From Hungatella sp. (lineage in GTDB: Bacteria; Bacillota; Clostridia; Lachnospirales; Lachnospiraceae), in the NCBI GenBank assembly GCA_009712635.1, contig WASS01000015.1:682001-746000 (forward strand): a stretch of 64,000 nucleotides of DNA, given 5' to 3'. Both the position numbers and the translations under genes were made by a program. The notes under the pieces are model-generated. The model had not been told where the DNA came from and searched no databases. It saw only the letters and a program-made list of their open reading frames with translations. Shown piece by piece: positions 9,321-17,599 of the stretch; position 1 is the stretch's first letter, and the number at the start of each line of letters is the position of its first letter.

Positions 9321-9533
9321 TTAAGCTAATTTAGCCTTCTCAGTTATAACAGTCTGAATTCTGGCAATGTTTTTGCGAACCTCTTTGATACGGCTTGTAT
9401 TATCAAGCTGGTTGGTTGCATTCTGGAATCTTAAGTTGAAAAGTTCTTTCTTTGCAGCTACTAATTCTACATTCAGCTCGGCAACTGATTTTCCTTTTAA
9501 TTCTTCAACATATTTATTCATTTTCACTGTCAT
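9321..9533 (-). CDS. rpmC: 50S ribosomal protein L29
   Basis: 70 aa, two-helix L29: [27 protein letters not shown], seen as [13 protein letters not shown] and [16 protein letters not shown], then [16 protein letters not shown]. It lies next to the tunnel exit and helps dock trigger factor and SRP. Its ATG overlaps the rplP stop codon (ATGA), so it is coupled to rplP. A second ATG four codons in is possible but lacks a better ribosome binding site. Confidence 0.95.
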   Translation of the reverse strand: MTVKMNKYVEELKGKSVAELNVELVAAKKELFNLRFQNATNQLDNTSRIKEVRKNIARIQTVITEKAKLA

Positions 9534-9955
9534 TCACCGCCTTCTAAATCTGCTTTAGCAGCAATTTTACATCTGCATGGTAATTTGTGCATAGCAAGAC
9601 GTAAAGCTTCACGTGCTGTTTCTTCAGGTACTCCAGCGATTTCGAATAATACACGACCTGGTTTTACTACTGCTACCCAGTATTCCAGAGCGCCCTTACC
9701 GGAACCCATTCGGGTTTCTGCTGGCTTTGCTGTTACAGGCTTATCCGGGAAAATCTTGATCCAGACTTTACCGCCACGCTTGATATAACGGGTCATGGCA
9801 ACACGGGCTGCCTCGATCTGATTTGATTTGATCCAACATGGGTCTAAAGCGACTAAACCGAATTCACCACTGCTGATTGTATTGCCTCTTAAAGCTTTAC
9901 CAGCCATGCTACCACGGAACTGTTTACGACGCTTAACTCTTTTAGGCATTAACAT
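9530..9955 (-). CDS. rplP: 50S ribosomal protein L16
   Basis: 141 aa. [15 protein letters not shown] start, then the conserved core [23 protein letters not shown] and [20 protein letters not shown], present in contiguous form near residues 60-100. L16 positions tRNA in the A and P sites of the peptidyl transferase centre. The start overlaps the rpsC stop by one base (TAATG), again a coupled arrangement. Confidence 0.97.
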   Translation of the reverse strand: MLMPKRVKRRKQFRGSMAGKALRGNTISSGEFGLVALDPCWIKSNQIEAARVAMTRYIKRGGKVWIKIFPDKPVTAKPAETRMGSGKGALEYWVAVVKPGRVLFEIAGVPEETAREALRLAMHKLPCRCKIAAKADLEGGE

Positions 9956-10611
9956 TATTTATCGCTCCCTTCCCTTTTAGCTTTAGTTGGAAGTACTTCG
10001 CCATTATAGATCCATACCTTAACTCCGATCTTACCGAAGGTAGTATCTGCCTCTGCGAAGCCATAGTCAATATCTGCTCTGAGTGTCTGTAACGGAATGG
10101 TTCCTTCGCTGTAGAACTCGGTACGAGCCATATCAGCGCCGCCAAGACGTCCTGCAACTGCAGTCTTGATTCCTTTGATACCTGACTTCATGGAACGTCC
10201 CATGGTAGACTTCATAGCACGACGGAAAGATACACGATTCTCTAACTGCTGTGCGATGGACTCAGCAACTAACTGAGCGTCTTTGTCTGGTCTTTTGATT
10301 TCTTTGATATCAACAAATAATTTTTTATCTGTAAGCTTCTGAACTTCTGCTTTGATTTTTTCAATCTCAGATCCACCCTTACCGATTACTACACCTGGTT
10401 TTGCTGTGTGGATAACAACTTTAACGCGGTCAGATGCACGTTCAATTTCAATATTAGAAATGCCGGCGCTGTATAATTTCTTCTTCAGGAATTTTCTGAT
10501 CGCATAGTCTTCTACTAAGTTGTCTGCGAAATCAGCTTCAGCATACCATTTTGAGTCCCAGTCTTTAATAACACCGACTCTTAAGCCGTGTGGATTAACT
10601 TTCTGTCCCAT
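9955..10611 (-). CDS. rpsC: 30S ribosomal protein S3
   Basis: 218 aa. It begins [20 protein letters not shown]. The type-2 KH domain has [18 protein letters not shown] near residue 75, and the C-terminal domain has [31 protein letters not shown], readable as [12 protein letters not shown] and [17 protein letters not shown]3 lines the mRNA entry channel and has helicase activity with S4 and S5. The upstream rplV ends 11 nt away. Confidence 0.97.
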   Translation of the reverse strand: MGQKVNPHGLRVGVIKDWDSKWYAEADFADNLVEDYAIRKFLKKKLYSAGISNIEIERASDRVKVVIHTAKPGVVIGKGGSEIEKIKAEVQKLTDKKLFVDIKEIKRPDKDAQLVAESIAQQLENRVSFRRAMKSTMGRSMKSGIKGIKTAVAGRLGGADMARTEFYSEGTIPLQTLRADIDYGFAEADTTFGKIGVKVWIYNGEVLPTKAKREGSDK

Positions 10612-10622
10612 TATTTGCCTCC

Positions 10623-11009
10623 TTATCTTTCATTAAGCACGATGGTGATGTGGCTCATTCTCTTTTCGATTCTGTAAGCGCGGCCCTGTGCTCTTGGTTT
10701 TACTCTCTTCATTGTCGGTCCCTTGTTTGCAAAACACTCTTCTACATAAAGTTTTGCCGGGTCCATACCGTTATTGTTCTCAGCATTTGCGATCGCTGAT
10801 TTTAATAACTTCTCTATTAAAGTAGAAGCATATCTGGGATTGTAAGTTACAATACCAAGTGCTGAAACAGCATCTTTGCCTCTGATGGCATCTAATACAA
10901 AGCATGCCTTCTGAACTGAAACCCTAGCATAGGATAACTTTGCTGACGGTCTTGTGTCCTTCTGGGCATTTCTCTCTCTCTTAATCTGGCTTCTATGTCC
11001 CTTAGCCAT
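10623..11009 (-). CDS. rplV: 50S ribosomal protein L22
   Basis: 128 aa. Typical helices [19 protein letters not shown] and the family signature [25 protein letters not shown], which includes the beta hairpin that reaches into the exit tunnel. It carries a slightly longer basic N-terminus ([16 protein letters not shown]) than E. coli L22, as in many clostridia. ATG with GGAGG ribosome binding site. Confidence 0.97.
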   Translation of the reverse strand: MAKGHRSQIKRERNAQKDTRPSAKLSYARVSVQKACFVLDAIRGKDAVSALGIVTYNPRYASTLIEKLLKSAIANAENNNGMDPAKLYVEECFANKGPTMKRVKPRAQGRAYRIEKRMSHITIVLNER

Positions 11010-11086
11010 TGGTGAATCCTCCTTTCAACTTTAACGCCCTTTGGGAATCCTTAAATAAGAATACCCGGAGGGTGTCTGCTTCTCTA

Positions 11087-11368
11087 TTACTTACGACCTG
11101 ATTTTTTCTCGTCTTTTCCATGTCCTCTGTAAGTTCTGGTAGCAACGAATTCACCCAGTTTATGTCCAACCATATCTTCTGTAACATATACCGGAACGTG
11201 TTTTCTGCCATCATGAACTGCAATTGTATGTCCAACCATCTGTGGGAAGATTGTAGAACGGCGAGACCAAGTCTTAATTACCTGCTTTTGTCCTGCTGCG
11301 TTCATAGCATCTACTTTTTTCAGTAAATGAGCATCTGCAAATGGTCCTTTTTTAAGTGAGCGAGCCAT
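11087..11368 (-). CDS. rpsS: 30S ribosomal protein S19
   Basis: 93 aa: [20 protein letters not shown], then [29 protein letters not shown] in segments, and [19 protein letters not shown]19 pairs with S13 in the 30S head near the A site. Between rplB and rplV, its universal location. Confidence 0.97.
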   Translation of the reverse strand: MARSLKKGPFADAHLLKKVDAMNAAGQKQVIKTWSRRSTIFPQMVGHTIAVHDGRKHVPVYVTEDMVGHKLGEFVATRTYRGHGKDEKKSGRK

Positions 11369-11387
11369 AGGTTCTAACCTCCTTCAT

Positions 11388-12236
11388 TTATTTAACGGTC
11401 TTTCCATCTCTTCTTCTAACGATTAATCTGTTAGACTGCTTGTTTTTCTTTCTGGTCTTTAAGCCAAGTGCTGGTTTGCCCCATGGTGTAGATGGACCTG
11501 GACGGCCGATACCAGTCTTACCTTCACCACCACCGTGTGGATGGTCATTCGGGTTCATAACGGAACCGCGAACTGTAGGACGGAATCCCATGTGACGTTT
11601 TCTACCAGCTTTACCGATATTGATCAGGTTATGATCACCATTGCCTACAACACCGATAGTAGCTCTGCAGTTGATTGGAACCATTCTCATTTCGCCGGAA
11701 GGTAAACGAAGAGTTGCATATTTTCCTTCTTTTGCCATTAACTGTGCGCTGTTACCAGCAGAACGAACCAGCTGTCCGCCTTTTCCTGGGTAAAGCTCAA
11801 TGTTATGAACCTGAGCACCAACCGGGATCTTGCTTAATGGAAGGCAGTTACCTACTTTTGCTTCTGCAGTCTCGCCGCTCATAACAGTCATTCCGTCTGT
11901 TAAACCAGCTGGAGCAAGGATATAAGCCTTTGTTCCGTCTACATAGCTGATCAGTGCGATATTAGCAGTTCTGTTCGGATCGTATTCAACACCGATTACA
12001 GTTGCTGCAATGCCGTCCTTGCTGTTTCTCTTGAAGTCAATGATTCTATATTTTCTTTTAACGCCGCCTCCGCGATGTCTAACAGTAATTTTACCCTGGT
12101 TATTACGGCCGGCTGTTTTCTTAATAGTTTTGCTGATTAAGGATTTCTCAGGAGTTGACTTTGTGATTTCGCTGAAATCAGATCCGGTCATTTGTCTTCT
12201 GGAAGGGGTATATGGGTTATACTTTTTGATTCCCAT
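11388..12236 (-). CDS. rplB: 50S ribosomal protein L2
   Basis: 282 aa, a few residues longer than E. coli L2. N-terminal SPSRRQ-like region ([15 protein letters not shown]), [18 protein letters not shown] near 52, and the C-terminal peptidyl-transferase-proximal loop [19 protein letters not shown] with the conserved histidine pair. L2 is needed for subunit association. A 121-nt spacer follows rplW. Confidence 0.98.
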   Translation of the reverse strand: MGIKKYNPYTPSRRQMTGSDFSEITKSTPEKSLISKTIKKTAGRNNQGKITVRHRGGGVKRKYRIIDFKRNSKDGIAATVIGVEYDPNRTANIALISYVDGTKAYILAPAGLTDGMTVMSGETAEAKVGNCLPLSKIPVGAQVHNIELYPGKGGQLVRSAGNSAQLMAKEGKYATLRLPSGEMRMVPINCRATIGVVGNGDHNLINIGKAGRKRHMGFRPTVRGSVMNPNDHPHGGGEGKTGIGRPGPSTPWGKPALGLKTRKKNKQSNRLIVRRRDGKTVK

Positions 12237-12245
12237 TTTGTATCT

Positions 12246-12260
12246 CCTTTCAACGCCACC
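12246..12260. repeat. short inverted repeat in rplW-rplB spacer
   Basis: An ACGCCA-type arm pairs with its complement TGGCGT across a 2-base centre, just upstream of the rplB ribosome binding site. As RNA it would form a small hairpin near the translation start. The 121-nt spacer holds no open frame that I can support. Confidence 0.35.
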
Positions 12261-12357
12261 TGGCGTATCTTGTTTATTGTGATATAATGTTCATCACTAA
12301 GGTAACTGAAAATCGTTGACGCCGGGCCCGAATCACTTCCTGCCAAGCGTTCCGATC

Positions 12358-12657
12358 TTACAGTCCTTCGAAAATTTCGATATCTTTGCTGTCAGCTGTT
12401 AACTGAACAATTGCTTTCTTAGTCTTAGATGTCTTACCGAAGGTTGTTCCTCTTCTTTTGGTCTTTCCATCTAAGTTCATGGTGTTCACGCTGGCTACCT
12501 TGGTGCCTGGGAACATCTTTTCAACAGCTTCCTTGATCATCGTCTTATTCGCATCTGTGTGCACTAAAAATGTGTACTTTTTAGAAGCCATAGCGTTCAT
12601 GCTCTTCTCAGTTACGATTGGTTTCTGAATCACGTCGTAATATTTAATATCTGCCAT
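12358..12657 (-). CDS. rplW: 50S ribosomal protein L23
   Basis: 99 aa. [18 protein letters not shown] near the start is the L23 signature, with [17 protein letters not shown] and [13 protein letters not shown] following. L23 is the main docking site for trigger factor and SRP at the tunnel exit. Its ATG overlaps the rplD stop codon by one base. Confidence 0.97.
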   Translation of the reverse strand: MADIKYYDVIQKPIVTEKSMNAMASKKYTFLVHTDANKTMIKEAVEKMFPGTKVASVNTMNLDGKTKRRGTTFGKTSKTKKAIVQLTADSKDIEIFEGL

Positions 12658-13277
12658 TATGCGTACACCTCCTCGATTGCTGCAACAGCAGTCTTGGTAG
12701 CAACAACTGTGTTATACTTTAAGATATCGTATACATTGATTGTGTTAACAAAAGCAGTCTTAACAGCAGCGATGTTTCTTGCGCTCATTACTGTGTTAGT
12801 GCTGTCGTCTCCAACAACTACAAGAGCTTTGGATAACTTTAAGTTGTCTAATACAGCCTGGAACTTCTTTGTCTTGATTTCATCAAACTTTAACTCATCA
12901 ACAACGATGAACTTATTCTCGTTCACTCTGCTGGTCAGTGCGGATTTCAGAGCAAGTCTTCTTTCCTTCTTGTTCAGTTTGATTGTATAATCTCTTGGTG
13001 TTGGTGCGAATACTACTCCGCCGCCTGTCCACTGAGGAGATCTTGTTGAACCCTGTCTGGCATGACCGGTTCCTTTCTGTTTCCACGGTTTTCTACCGCC
13101 GCCGGATACTTCAGCGCGTGTTTTTGCCTTCTGTGTTCCCTGGCGCTTATTTGCAAGCTGGCTTACGACTGCCATGTGTACAAGGTGTTCATTTACTTCA
13201 ACACCAAACACTGCATCGCTTAACTCTAATGTGCCAACTTCTTTACCTTCCATATTGTAAACAGATACGTTTGCCAT
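12657..13277 (-). CDS. rplD: 50S ribosomal protein L4
   Basis: 206 aa. Conserved tunnel-extension loop [20 protein letters not shown] and [19 protein letters not shown] near residues 52-90. L4 constricts the exit tunnel and in several bacteria autoregulates the S10 operon by binding its leader. ATG with AGGAGG ribosome binding site. Confidence 0.97.
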   Translation of the reverse strand: MANVSVYNMEGKEVGTLELSDAVFGVEVNEHLVHMAVVSQLANKRQGTQKAKTRAEVSGGGRKPWKQKGTGHARQGSTRSPQWTGGGVVFAPTPRDYTIKLNKKERRLALKSALTSRVNENKFIVVDELKFDEIKTKKFQAVLDNLKLSKALVVVGDDSTNTVMSARNIAAVKTAFVNTINVYDILKYNTVVATKTAVAAIEEVYA

Positions 13278-13306
13278 CTGTGTAATCCTCCTTTCTTATA
13301 AAAGCA

Positions 13307-13942
13307 TTAGTTAGCTGCTTTTACTGTTTCCTTGATTGTTACGAGAGACTTCTTAGGTCCTGGTACAGCACCCTTAACCAGAATCAGGTTGTTTTCAACA
13401 TCAACCTTAACGATTTCGAGGTTCTGGATTGTAATCTTCTTATTACCCATCTGGCCAGGCATCTTCTTGCCTTTAAATACCTTACTTGGATCAGAAGCAG
13501 CACCATTGGAACCAGCGTGACGATGGAACTTGGAACCGTGAGCCATAGGTCCTCTGGACTGTCCGTGTCTCTTGATAGCACCCTGGAAACCTTTACCTTT
13601 GGAGATTGCGGTTGCATCAATCTTATCGCCTGCAGCGAAGATATCAGCTTTGATTTCATCTTTTACAGAATACTCGGAAGCATTCTCTAATCTAAATTCT
13701 CTTACAAATCTCTTGTAAGATACTCCAGCCTTATTAAAATGGCCTTTTAATGGCTTGCTGACCAGTTTTTCTCTCTTGTCAACATAGCCAACCTGTACTG
13801 CACTGTAACCATCATTCTCAACTGTTTTAACCTGTGTTACTACACAAGGACCAGCCTGAAGAACTGTTACTGGAGTTAATACTCCATTTTCATTGAAGAT
13901 CTGTGTCATTCCGACTTTGGTAGCTAAAATACCCTTCTTCAT
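13307..13942 (-). CDS. rplC: 50S ribosomal protein L3
   Basis: 211 aa. Starts [20 protein letters not shown]. The finger extension near the peptidyl transferase centre is visible as [20 protein letters not shown] and the ending [18 protein letters not shown]3 is one of two initiator proteins of 50S assembly. ATG with GGAGGT ribosome binding site; upstream there is a long 220-nt spacer to rpsJ. Confidence 0.97.
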   Translation of the reverse strand: MKKGILATKVGMTQIFNENGVLTPVTVLQAGPCVVTQVKTVENDGYSAVQVGYVDKREKLVSKPLKGHFNKAGVSYKRFVREFRLENASEYSVKDEIKADIFAAGDKIDATAISKGKGFQGAIKRHGQSRGPMAHGSKFHRHAGSNGAASDPSKVFKGKKMPGQMGNKKITIQNLEIVKVDVENNLILVKGAVPGPKKSLVTIKETVKAAN

Positions 13943-14162
13943 GTTTTTACCTCCTGGTTATTAATTCTACAGCGGATTGCTTTCGCAATCATCCTAGAAC
14001 AGTCCAATATACGTGGAACACTATGACTCCCGCGGCCGACGAATCCGTAATTGCTTACGTTCCGTTCCCGCCCATGGAGATGTTGATTCCTTAGAGGAAA
14101 AAGTGTTGCTTCTATATTAAAACCCTTCAGGACATTACCTAAATTGTTTCTTTCGATGAAGA
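13943..14162 (-). promoter_or_regulatory. 220-nt spacer between rpsJ and rplC with GNRA-capped hairpins
   Basis: No credible open frame. As minus-strand RNA it contains GATTGC-GAAA-GCAATC (13975-13990) and CGTAA-GCAA-TTACG (14046-14059), both stems closed by GNRA tetraloops, and other GC-rich self-complementary stretches. This is far longer than a normal spacer in this operon. It may be an autoregulatory leader for rplC/rplD or a processing region; no known family is assigned. Confidence 0.45.
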
Positions 14163-14480
14163 TTATTTATTCTTCATCTTGATATCGATATACACCCCTG
14201 CCGGCATTTCCAGTCTGGATAATGCATCAACAGTTTTTTGGCTTGGTGTAATGATATCGATGAGTCTCTTATGCGTTCTCTGCTCGAACTGCTCTCTGGA
14301 ATCTTTGTACTTGTGAACCGCTCTTAAGATAGTTACCACTTCCTTCTTTGTTGGTAACGGCACCGGTCCGCTCACTTTTGATCCTGTCTTTTTTACAGTG
14401 TCGATAATCTTGCCCGCAGACTGATCAACTAACTGATGATCATACGCCTTTAATGTGATTCTCATTACTTGACTTGCCAT
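14163..14480 (-). CDS. rpsJ: 30S ribosomal protein S10
   Basis: 105 aa: [20 protein letters not shown], the NusB/NusG-contact region [20 protein letters not shown], and [18 protein letters not shown]10 is a 30S head protein and also the NusE antitermination factor. The start is ATG 14478-14480 with GGAGG 11 nt upstream; the open frame extends 36 codons further without family similarity. First gene of the superoperon here. Confidence 0.96.
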   Translation of the reverse strand: MASQVMRITLKAYDHQLVDQSAGKIIDTVKKTGSKVSGPVPLPTKKEVVTILRAVHKYKDSREQFEQRTHKRLIDIITPSQKTVDALSRLEMPAGVYIDIKMKNK

Positions 14481-14708
14481 AAAAAAAGTCGCCTCCTTTT
14501 CGCACTTAGTAGAAGTACGACAAGCGGTGACTGTACACGTTCCCGTGTGTGTCATCAATGACCCACACTGACCATCCGTTTGAAACAAACAGAATTTTAA
14601 ATTGTACAGTGACTTGTCGCCAGTTTCCTAACTTGACATTCGCTCCACGGAAAACCTGCTTTTCAGCAGCAACCTCACGTTTCACAGCTATCATGCCACA
14701 GCCTTAAC
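14481..14708 (-). promoter_or_regulatory. rpsJ 5' leader, about 220 nt
   Basis: The transcript between the predicted promoter and rpsJ is long and self-complementary. ACTGTAC on one side (14530-14536, plus-strand coordinates) matches GTACAGT at 14604-14610, closing a loop that itself contains a CACACG/CGTGTG-type hairpin. Long structured S10 leaders are known sites of L4 autoregulation in other bacteria; whether this one acts that way is inference. Confidence 0.45.
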
Positions 14709-14737
14709 AGAATACCATATTTTCCATGGTAATGCAA
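14709..14737 (-). promoter_or_regulatory. rpsJ: sigma-A promoter of the S10 superoperon
   Basis: Minus strand: -35 TTGCAT (14732-14737), 17-nt spacer, -10 TATTCT (14709-14714). It is the only good promoter-like pair seen in front of rpsJ and lies just after the terminator of the neighbouring surface-protein gene. Confidence 0.7.
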
Positions 14738-14749
14738 GTACTTTTTTCA

Positions 14750-14792
14750 AAAAAAACGCAAAATCTTTATTTCTCAGATTCTGCGCTTTTTT
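14750..14792 (-). terminator. terminator after the first cell-wall-binding protein gene
   Basis: Minus-strand RNA: GCGCAGAATCT pairs with AGATTTTGCGT across a short AT loop and is followed by a run of eight T. It insulates the S10 superoperon from read-through. Confidence 0.8.
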
Positions 14793-14803
14793 ATGGAATT
14801 TAT

Positions 14804-16156
14804 TCACTTCCAGGCTGGTTCCGAAGGTTCTTTTCCTTCATTCCCAGAGGGGTTTTCCTCATCTACTTTTAACAGAGTACCGTTGCTTCCTGTCTTATAT
14901 TTCACACCATCTGCACTTTTTACCGTTGTACTCTTGGACACCTTGCCTGATGTACTCACAACATAAGTCGTTCTGGTACTTCCTGTAGGAATGGAGATGG
15001 GCTCATATTTGTTGCCCTCGTCTGCACACTGAAGTTTTCCCATATAGTAGAGATAGCCATCCTTAACGCCGGTATAACCTCTTCCGCTGTCACTGAAATA
15101 ATAGGTACTATCGTTTCCGTCACCTTCTGTTACCTTGACTTTTCCCTTTTGCATGCTGCTGGTTTTCTTATCTCCGAAATAGAAAGCCGTATACTCAGAA
15201 CTGGTTCCTATTCTGATCTTCTGAAGTCCATATACAGGAACACCCAGCTCATTAAACAGATATGTCTTATCTTTTATCTTCACCAGGTTGGATGTACTTG
15301 CCTCTCCTTCTTTCGGACCGGCTTTTGGAATTCCTGTACTGGAAAAATAAAACCACTCCACGCTTTCTTCATATCCACTTATATCATGTGGCGGCTCTGT
15401 GGAAAACCAGCCTTCAATAAGCTTTCCGTTGGTGTTATAATATTTATAATTCTGAATCTCGTATTCTGCATTATCAACTCCGACTTTCTTCCAGCCAGTC
15501 TGAAGTGCCCCCCTGTCATCGAAGCAGTAAGCAGTTCCGTCAATCTTATAAGTGCCATAATCTCCTGAGAAATCCTTTGGTATATACTTTTTACCGTTTT
15601 CACTAAAATAGTACCAGTTCTTTCCGTCATCGGTATCCCCGGGTGTAACCCGGCCTTCGTCGTTACTGTCAGGCGGATAAAGCTTCTGCCAGCCTGTCTT
15701 CATAACTCCGTCTGCTCCGGTATAATACATGTCATCAAGGATCCAGCCTGTCTGCATCTCACCGTTGGAATCAAAGTAATACCACTTATTGTCGATTTTA
15801 GACCAGTTGTCCATAATCGCTTTGCCACTGCTGCCAAAATAATACCACTTATAATCGCTGCTTCCGGAGTCCTTGAACTTCATCCATTTATCCGTTACGA
15901 GAATTCCGTTGGAATCCATATAATAAGTGTTCTCAACCCAGGTGTTGACTGCCATCTCACCATTGCTGTTTAAATATCTCCACAAATTATCCGCACCCTT
16001 TTTCCAGGTGTTGCTTACTTTGCCGCCGCTTGAATCATAATACACCCAGGTACTTCCCGCCTGTGCCCACCCCTCGGCCGCCCAGGCGTCCAAAGATGAA
16101 GCTCCGACTGTCAGCATGGCAGCTGCTGCCAGTACAATGAGACCTTTTCTTTTCAT
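14804..16156 (-). CDS. secreted cell-wall-binding repeat protein (CBP1)
   Basis: 450 aa. Signal peptide MKRKGLIVLAAAAMLTVGAS with a likely cleavage near AWA-AEG. The rest is built of about 20-residue aromatic repeats such as WVYYDSSGGKV, WYYFDSNGEMQTGW and YKYYNTNGKLIEGW, the choline-binding/CW_binding_1 type. No catalytic domain is seen; the C-terminal tail (NPSGNEGKEPSEPAWK) is proline/glutamate rich. Such repeats anchor proteins non-covalently to teichoic acids or other wall polymers. Two paralogs lie at 18786-20249 and 58785-60536. ATG with AAGGAG ribosome binding site. The true ligand and role are unknown. Confidence 0.85.
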   Translation of the reverse strand: MKRKGLIVLAAAAMLTVGASSLDAWAAEGWAQAGSTWVYYDSSGGKVSNTWKKGADNLWRYLNSNGEMAVNTWVENTYYMDSNGILVTDKWMKFKDSGSSDYKWYYFGSSGKAIMDNWSKIDNKWYYFDSNGEMQTGWILDDMYYTGADGVMKTGWQKLYPPDSNDEGRVTPGDTDDGKNWYYFSENGKKYIPKDFSGDYGTYKIDGTAYCFDDRGALQTGWKKVGVDNAEYEIQNYKYYNTNGKLIEGWFSTEPPHDISGYEESVEWFYFSSTGIPKAGPKEGEASTSNLVKIKDKTYLFNELGVPVYGLQKIRIGTSSEYTAFYFGDKKTSSMQKGKVKVTEGDGNDSTYYFSDSGRGYTGVKDGYLYYMGKLQCADEGNKYEPISIPTGSTRTTYVVSTSGKVSKSTTVKSADGVKYKTGSNGTLLKVDEENPSGNEGKEPSEPAWK

Positions 16157-16197
16157 ATCTTCACTCCTTACAGGGATTTCCTTTTTTACTATAATTT

Positions 16198-16226
16198 ATT
16201 TTAACAATTAATCTTAGATTATTCAA
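16198..16226 (-). promoter_or_regulatory. promoter of CBP1
   Basis: Minus strand: TTGAAT (16221-16226), 17 nt, TAAAAT (16198-16203), with TG one base before the -10. It lies about 40 nt upstream of the start codon. Confidence 0.65.
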
Positions 16227-16290
16227 CTGTTTTAATCTTTCAATTCTATTACAAAATTATTGCTGTATTAAAAATCCATGAAAAGGGCAG

Positions 16291-16340
16291 AAAAAGGCAG
16301 TGCCGGCGTGGATTGTAATTACCCCACTCCGTCACTGCCT
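16291..16340 (-). terminator. terminator after the cysteine-rich mini-protein gene
   Basis: Minus-strand RNA: GGCAGTG arm (from 16333-16339) pairs with CACTGCC (16296-16302), with an inner GGAGTGG/CCACGCC-type pairing, then TTTTT. It follows the minus-strand stop at 16368 and supports that small gene being a real transcript. Confidence 0.7.
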
Positions 16341-16367
16341 GTTTATCTGATCTATATAATATGCCGT

Positions 16368-16562
16368 CTATCTGCAGCAGTTATTTCTCCTGCAGCAATT
16401 ATTGCAGCCTCTGCATGATCCGCACCTTCTGCAGCACTGGTTATTGCAGCATCGATTACAGCCGTTACTGCAGATCCAGCCGCAGCCGTTACATCCCCGC
16501 CAGTTGCACCAGCAATTGCATCCACAGCAGCCGAAAGAAAATCCCATCCGGAAACAGCCCAT
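16368..16562 (-). CDS. cysteine-rich mini-protein, 21 Cys in 64 aa
   Basis: 64 aa starting MGCFRMGFSFGCCGCNCWCN. Cysteine is one residue in three, arranged as CC, CxC and CxxC pairs; Gly, Asn and Arg fill most other places, and Asp, Glu and Lys are absent. No signal peptide or known family recognised. The gene is supported by AGAGGTG 8 nt before the ATG, a promoter-like pair upstream and a strong terminator downstream. The composition suggests metal binding (metallothionein-like) or disulfide cross-linking, for example in a spore or surface layer; both are inference. A plus-strand frame over the same bases lacks a ribosome binding site and is treated as its shadow. Confidence 0.65.
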   Translation of the reverse strand: MGCFRMGFSFGCCGCNCWCNWRGCNGCGWICSNGCNRCCNNQCCRRCGSCRGCNNCCRRNNCCR

Positions 16563-16586
16563 AAGTCTTACACCTCTTTACTTAAC

Positions 16587-16618
16587 ATTATACTATAATA
16601 TATAGAACCATCAGACAA
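16587..16618 (-). promoter_or_regulatory. candidate promoter of the cysteine-rich gene
   Basis: Minus strand: TTGTCT (16613-16618), 17 nt, TAGTAT (16590-16595); an overlapping better -10 TATAAT (16587-16592) is at 20 nt. It is divergent from the methyltransferase promoter. Confidence 0.45.
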
Positions 16619-16633
16619 GGTGTGAATCACCTT
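16617..16633. promoter_or_regulatory. inverted repeat between two divergent promoters
   Basis: AAGGTG, five bases, CACCTT. The repeat spans the space between the -35 elements of the minus-strand cysteine-rich gene and the plus-strand methyltransferase gene, touching both. That placement fits a shared operator, but the arms are only 6 bp. Confidence 0.35.
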
Positions 16634-16660
16634 GACGCTAAAAGCTCCATCCAGTATAAT
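16632..16660 (+). promoter_or_regulatory. promoter of the methyltransferase gene
   Basis: TTGACG (16632-16637), 17 nt, TATAAT (16655-16660), near consensus. The start codon follows about 59 nt after the -10. Confidence 0.75.
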
Positions 16661-16718
16661 CATAGAATCATAAAGATAAAATAATTGTATTTATATAGAA
16701 AGAAAGGCGGCATCAAGT

Positions 16719-17588
16719 ATGTGGATTGCAGACGGCTGGAAAGATTATGAAGTGATAGATTGTTCTGAGGGGGAAAAATTAGAACGGTGGGGCAACTACC
16801 TTCTGGTTCGTCCTGACCCTCAGGTCATCTGGTCTACCCCGAAGAAAGAAACCGGCTGGACAAAAATGAACGGTCATTACCACCGCAGTGCAAAAGGCGG
16901 CGGGGAATGGGAATTCTTTCATCTGCCGGAACAGTGGACCATCAGCTATAAGGAATTAACCTTTCAGTTAAAGCCCTTCAGCTTTAAACATACTGGACTT
17001 TTTCCGGAACAGGCTGCAAACTGGGACTGGTTCGGTGATAAGATAAAGAAGGCTGGACGCCCAGTAAAGGTACTGAATTTATTTGCTTACACAGGTGGAG
17101 CAACTCTGGCTGCTGCTCAGGCAGGAGCTTTAGTTACCCATGTTGACGCTTCTAAAGGCATGGTGGGCTGGGCCAAGGAAAATGCCCGCTCATCAGGACT
17201 TGAATCTGCCTCCATCCGGTGGATTGTGGATGATTGTGTGAAGTTCGTAGAACGTGAAATCAGAAGAGGCAACCATTACGATGCCATTATTATGGATCCT
17301 CCGTCTTATGGCAGGGGACCCAAAGGAGAGATCTGGAAGATTGAAGATTCCATTTATCCCTTCGTAAAGCTTTGTTCCCAGCTCTTATCCGACACCCCGT
17401 TATTCTTCCTCATCAACTCCTACACCACAGGACTGGCTCCGTCTGTATTGTCTTATATGATTTCCACCGAGATCACCAGCAAATTCGGCGGAAGTGTCCA
17501 GTCTGATGAAGTTGGGCTTCCAGTGAAAAGCTCTGGACTTATCCTTCCATGCGGGGCTTCCGGAAGATGGTCTGCTGACCGTATTTAG
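16719..17588 (+). CDS. class I SAM-dependent methyltransferase (RlmI-like, COG1092 type)
   Basis: 289 aa. Rossmann methyltransferase motif I is VLNLFAYTGGATLAAAQAGA near residue 118, the acidic motif II is THVDASKGMVGWAKEN, and motif IV is IIMDPPSYGRGPKGE near residue 192, the arrangement of rRNA cytosine-5 methyltransferases such as RlmI. It lacks the N-terminal PUA domain of full-length RlmI (about 390 aa), so the target is uncertain. The DPPSYG motif lacks the thiol found in some m5C enzymes at that position. ATG with AAAGGCGG ribosome binding site. Substrate rRNA is inference. Confidence 0.75.
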   Translation: MWIADGWKDYEVIDCSEGEKLERWGNYLLVRPDPQVIWSTPKKETGWTKMNGHYHRSAKGGGEWEFFHLPEQWTISYKELTFQLKPFSFKHTGLFPEQAANWDWFGDKIKKAGRPVKVLNLFAYTGGATLAAAQAGALVTHVDASKGMVGWAKENARSSGLESASIRWIVDDCVKFVEREIRRGNHYDAIIMDPPSYGRGPKGEIWKIEDSIYPFVKLCSQLLSDTPLFFLINSYTTGLAPSVLSYMISTEITSKFGGSVQSDEVGLPVKSSGLILPCGASGRWSADRI

Positions 17589-17599
17589 TATGGTTCAGA

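Noticed and set aside
14804-16156. Repeated DNA words that look array-like in the wall-binding protein genes
   Set aside because: The repeats are about 20 codons, in frame and diverged; they encode protein repeats and have no CRISPR-type identical repeats or unique spacers.
16361-16564. Plus-strand frame of 67 codons over the cysteine-rich gene
   Set aside because: No ribosome binding site or plus-strand promoter; the minus-strand reading has both and a terminator.
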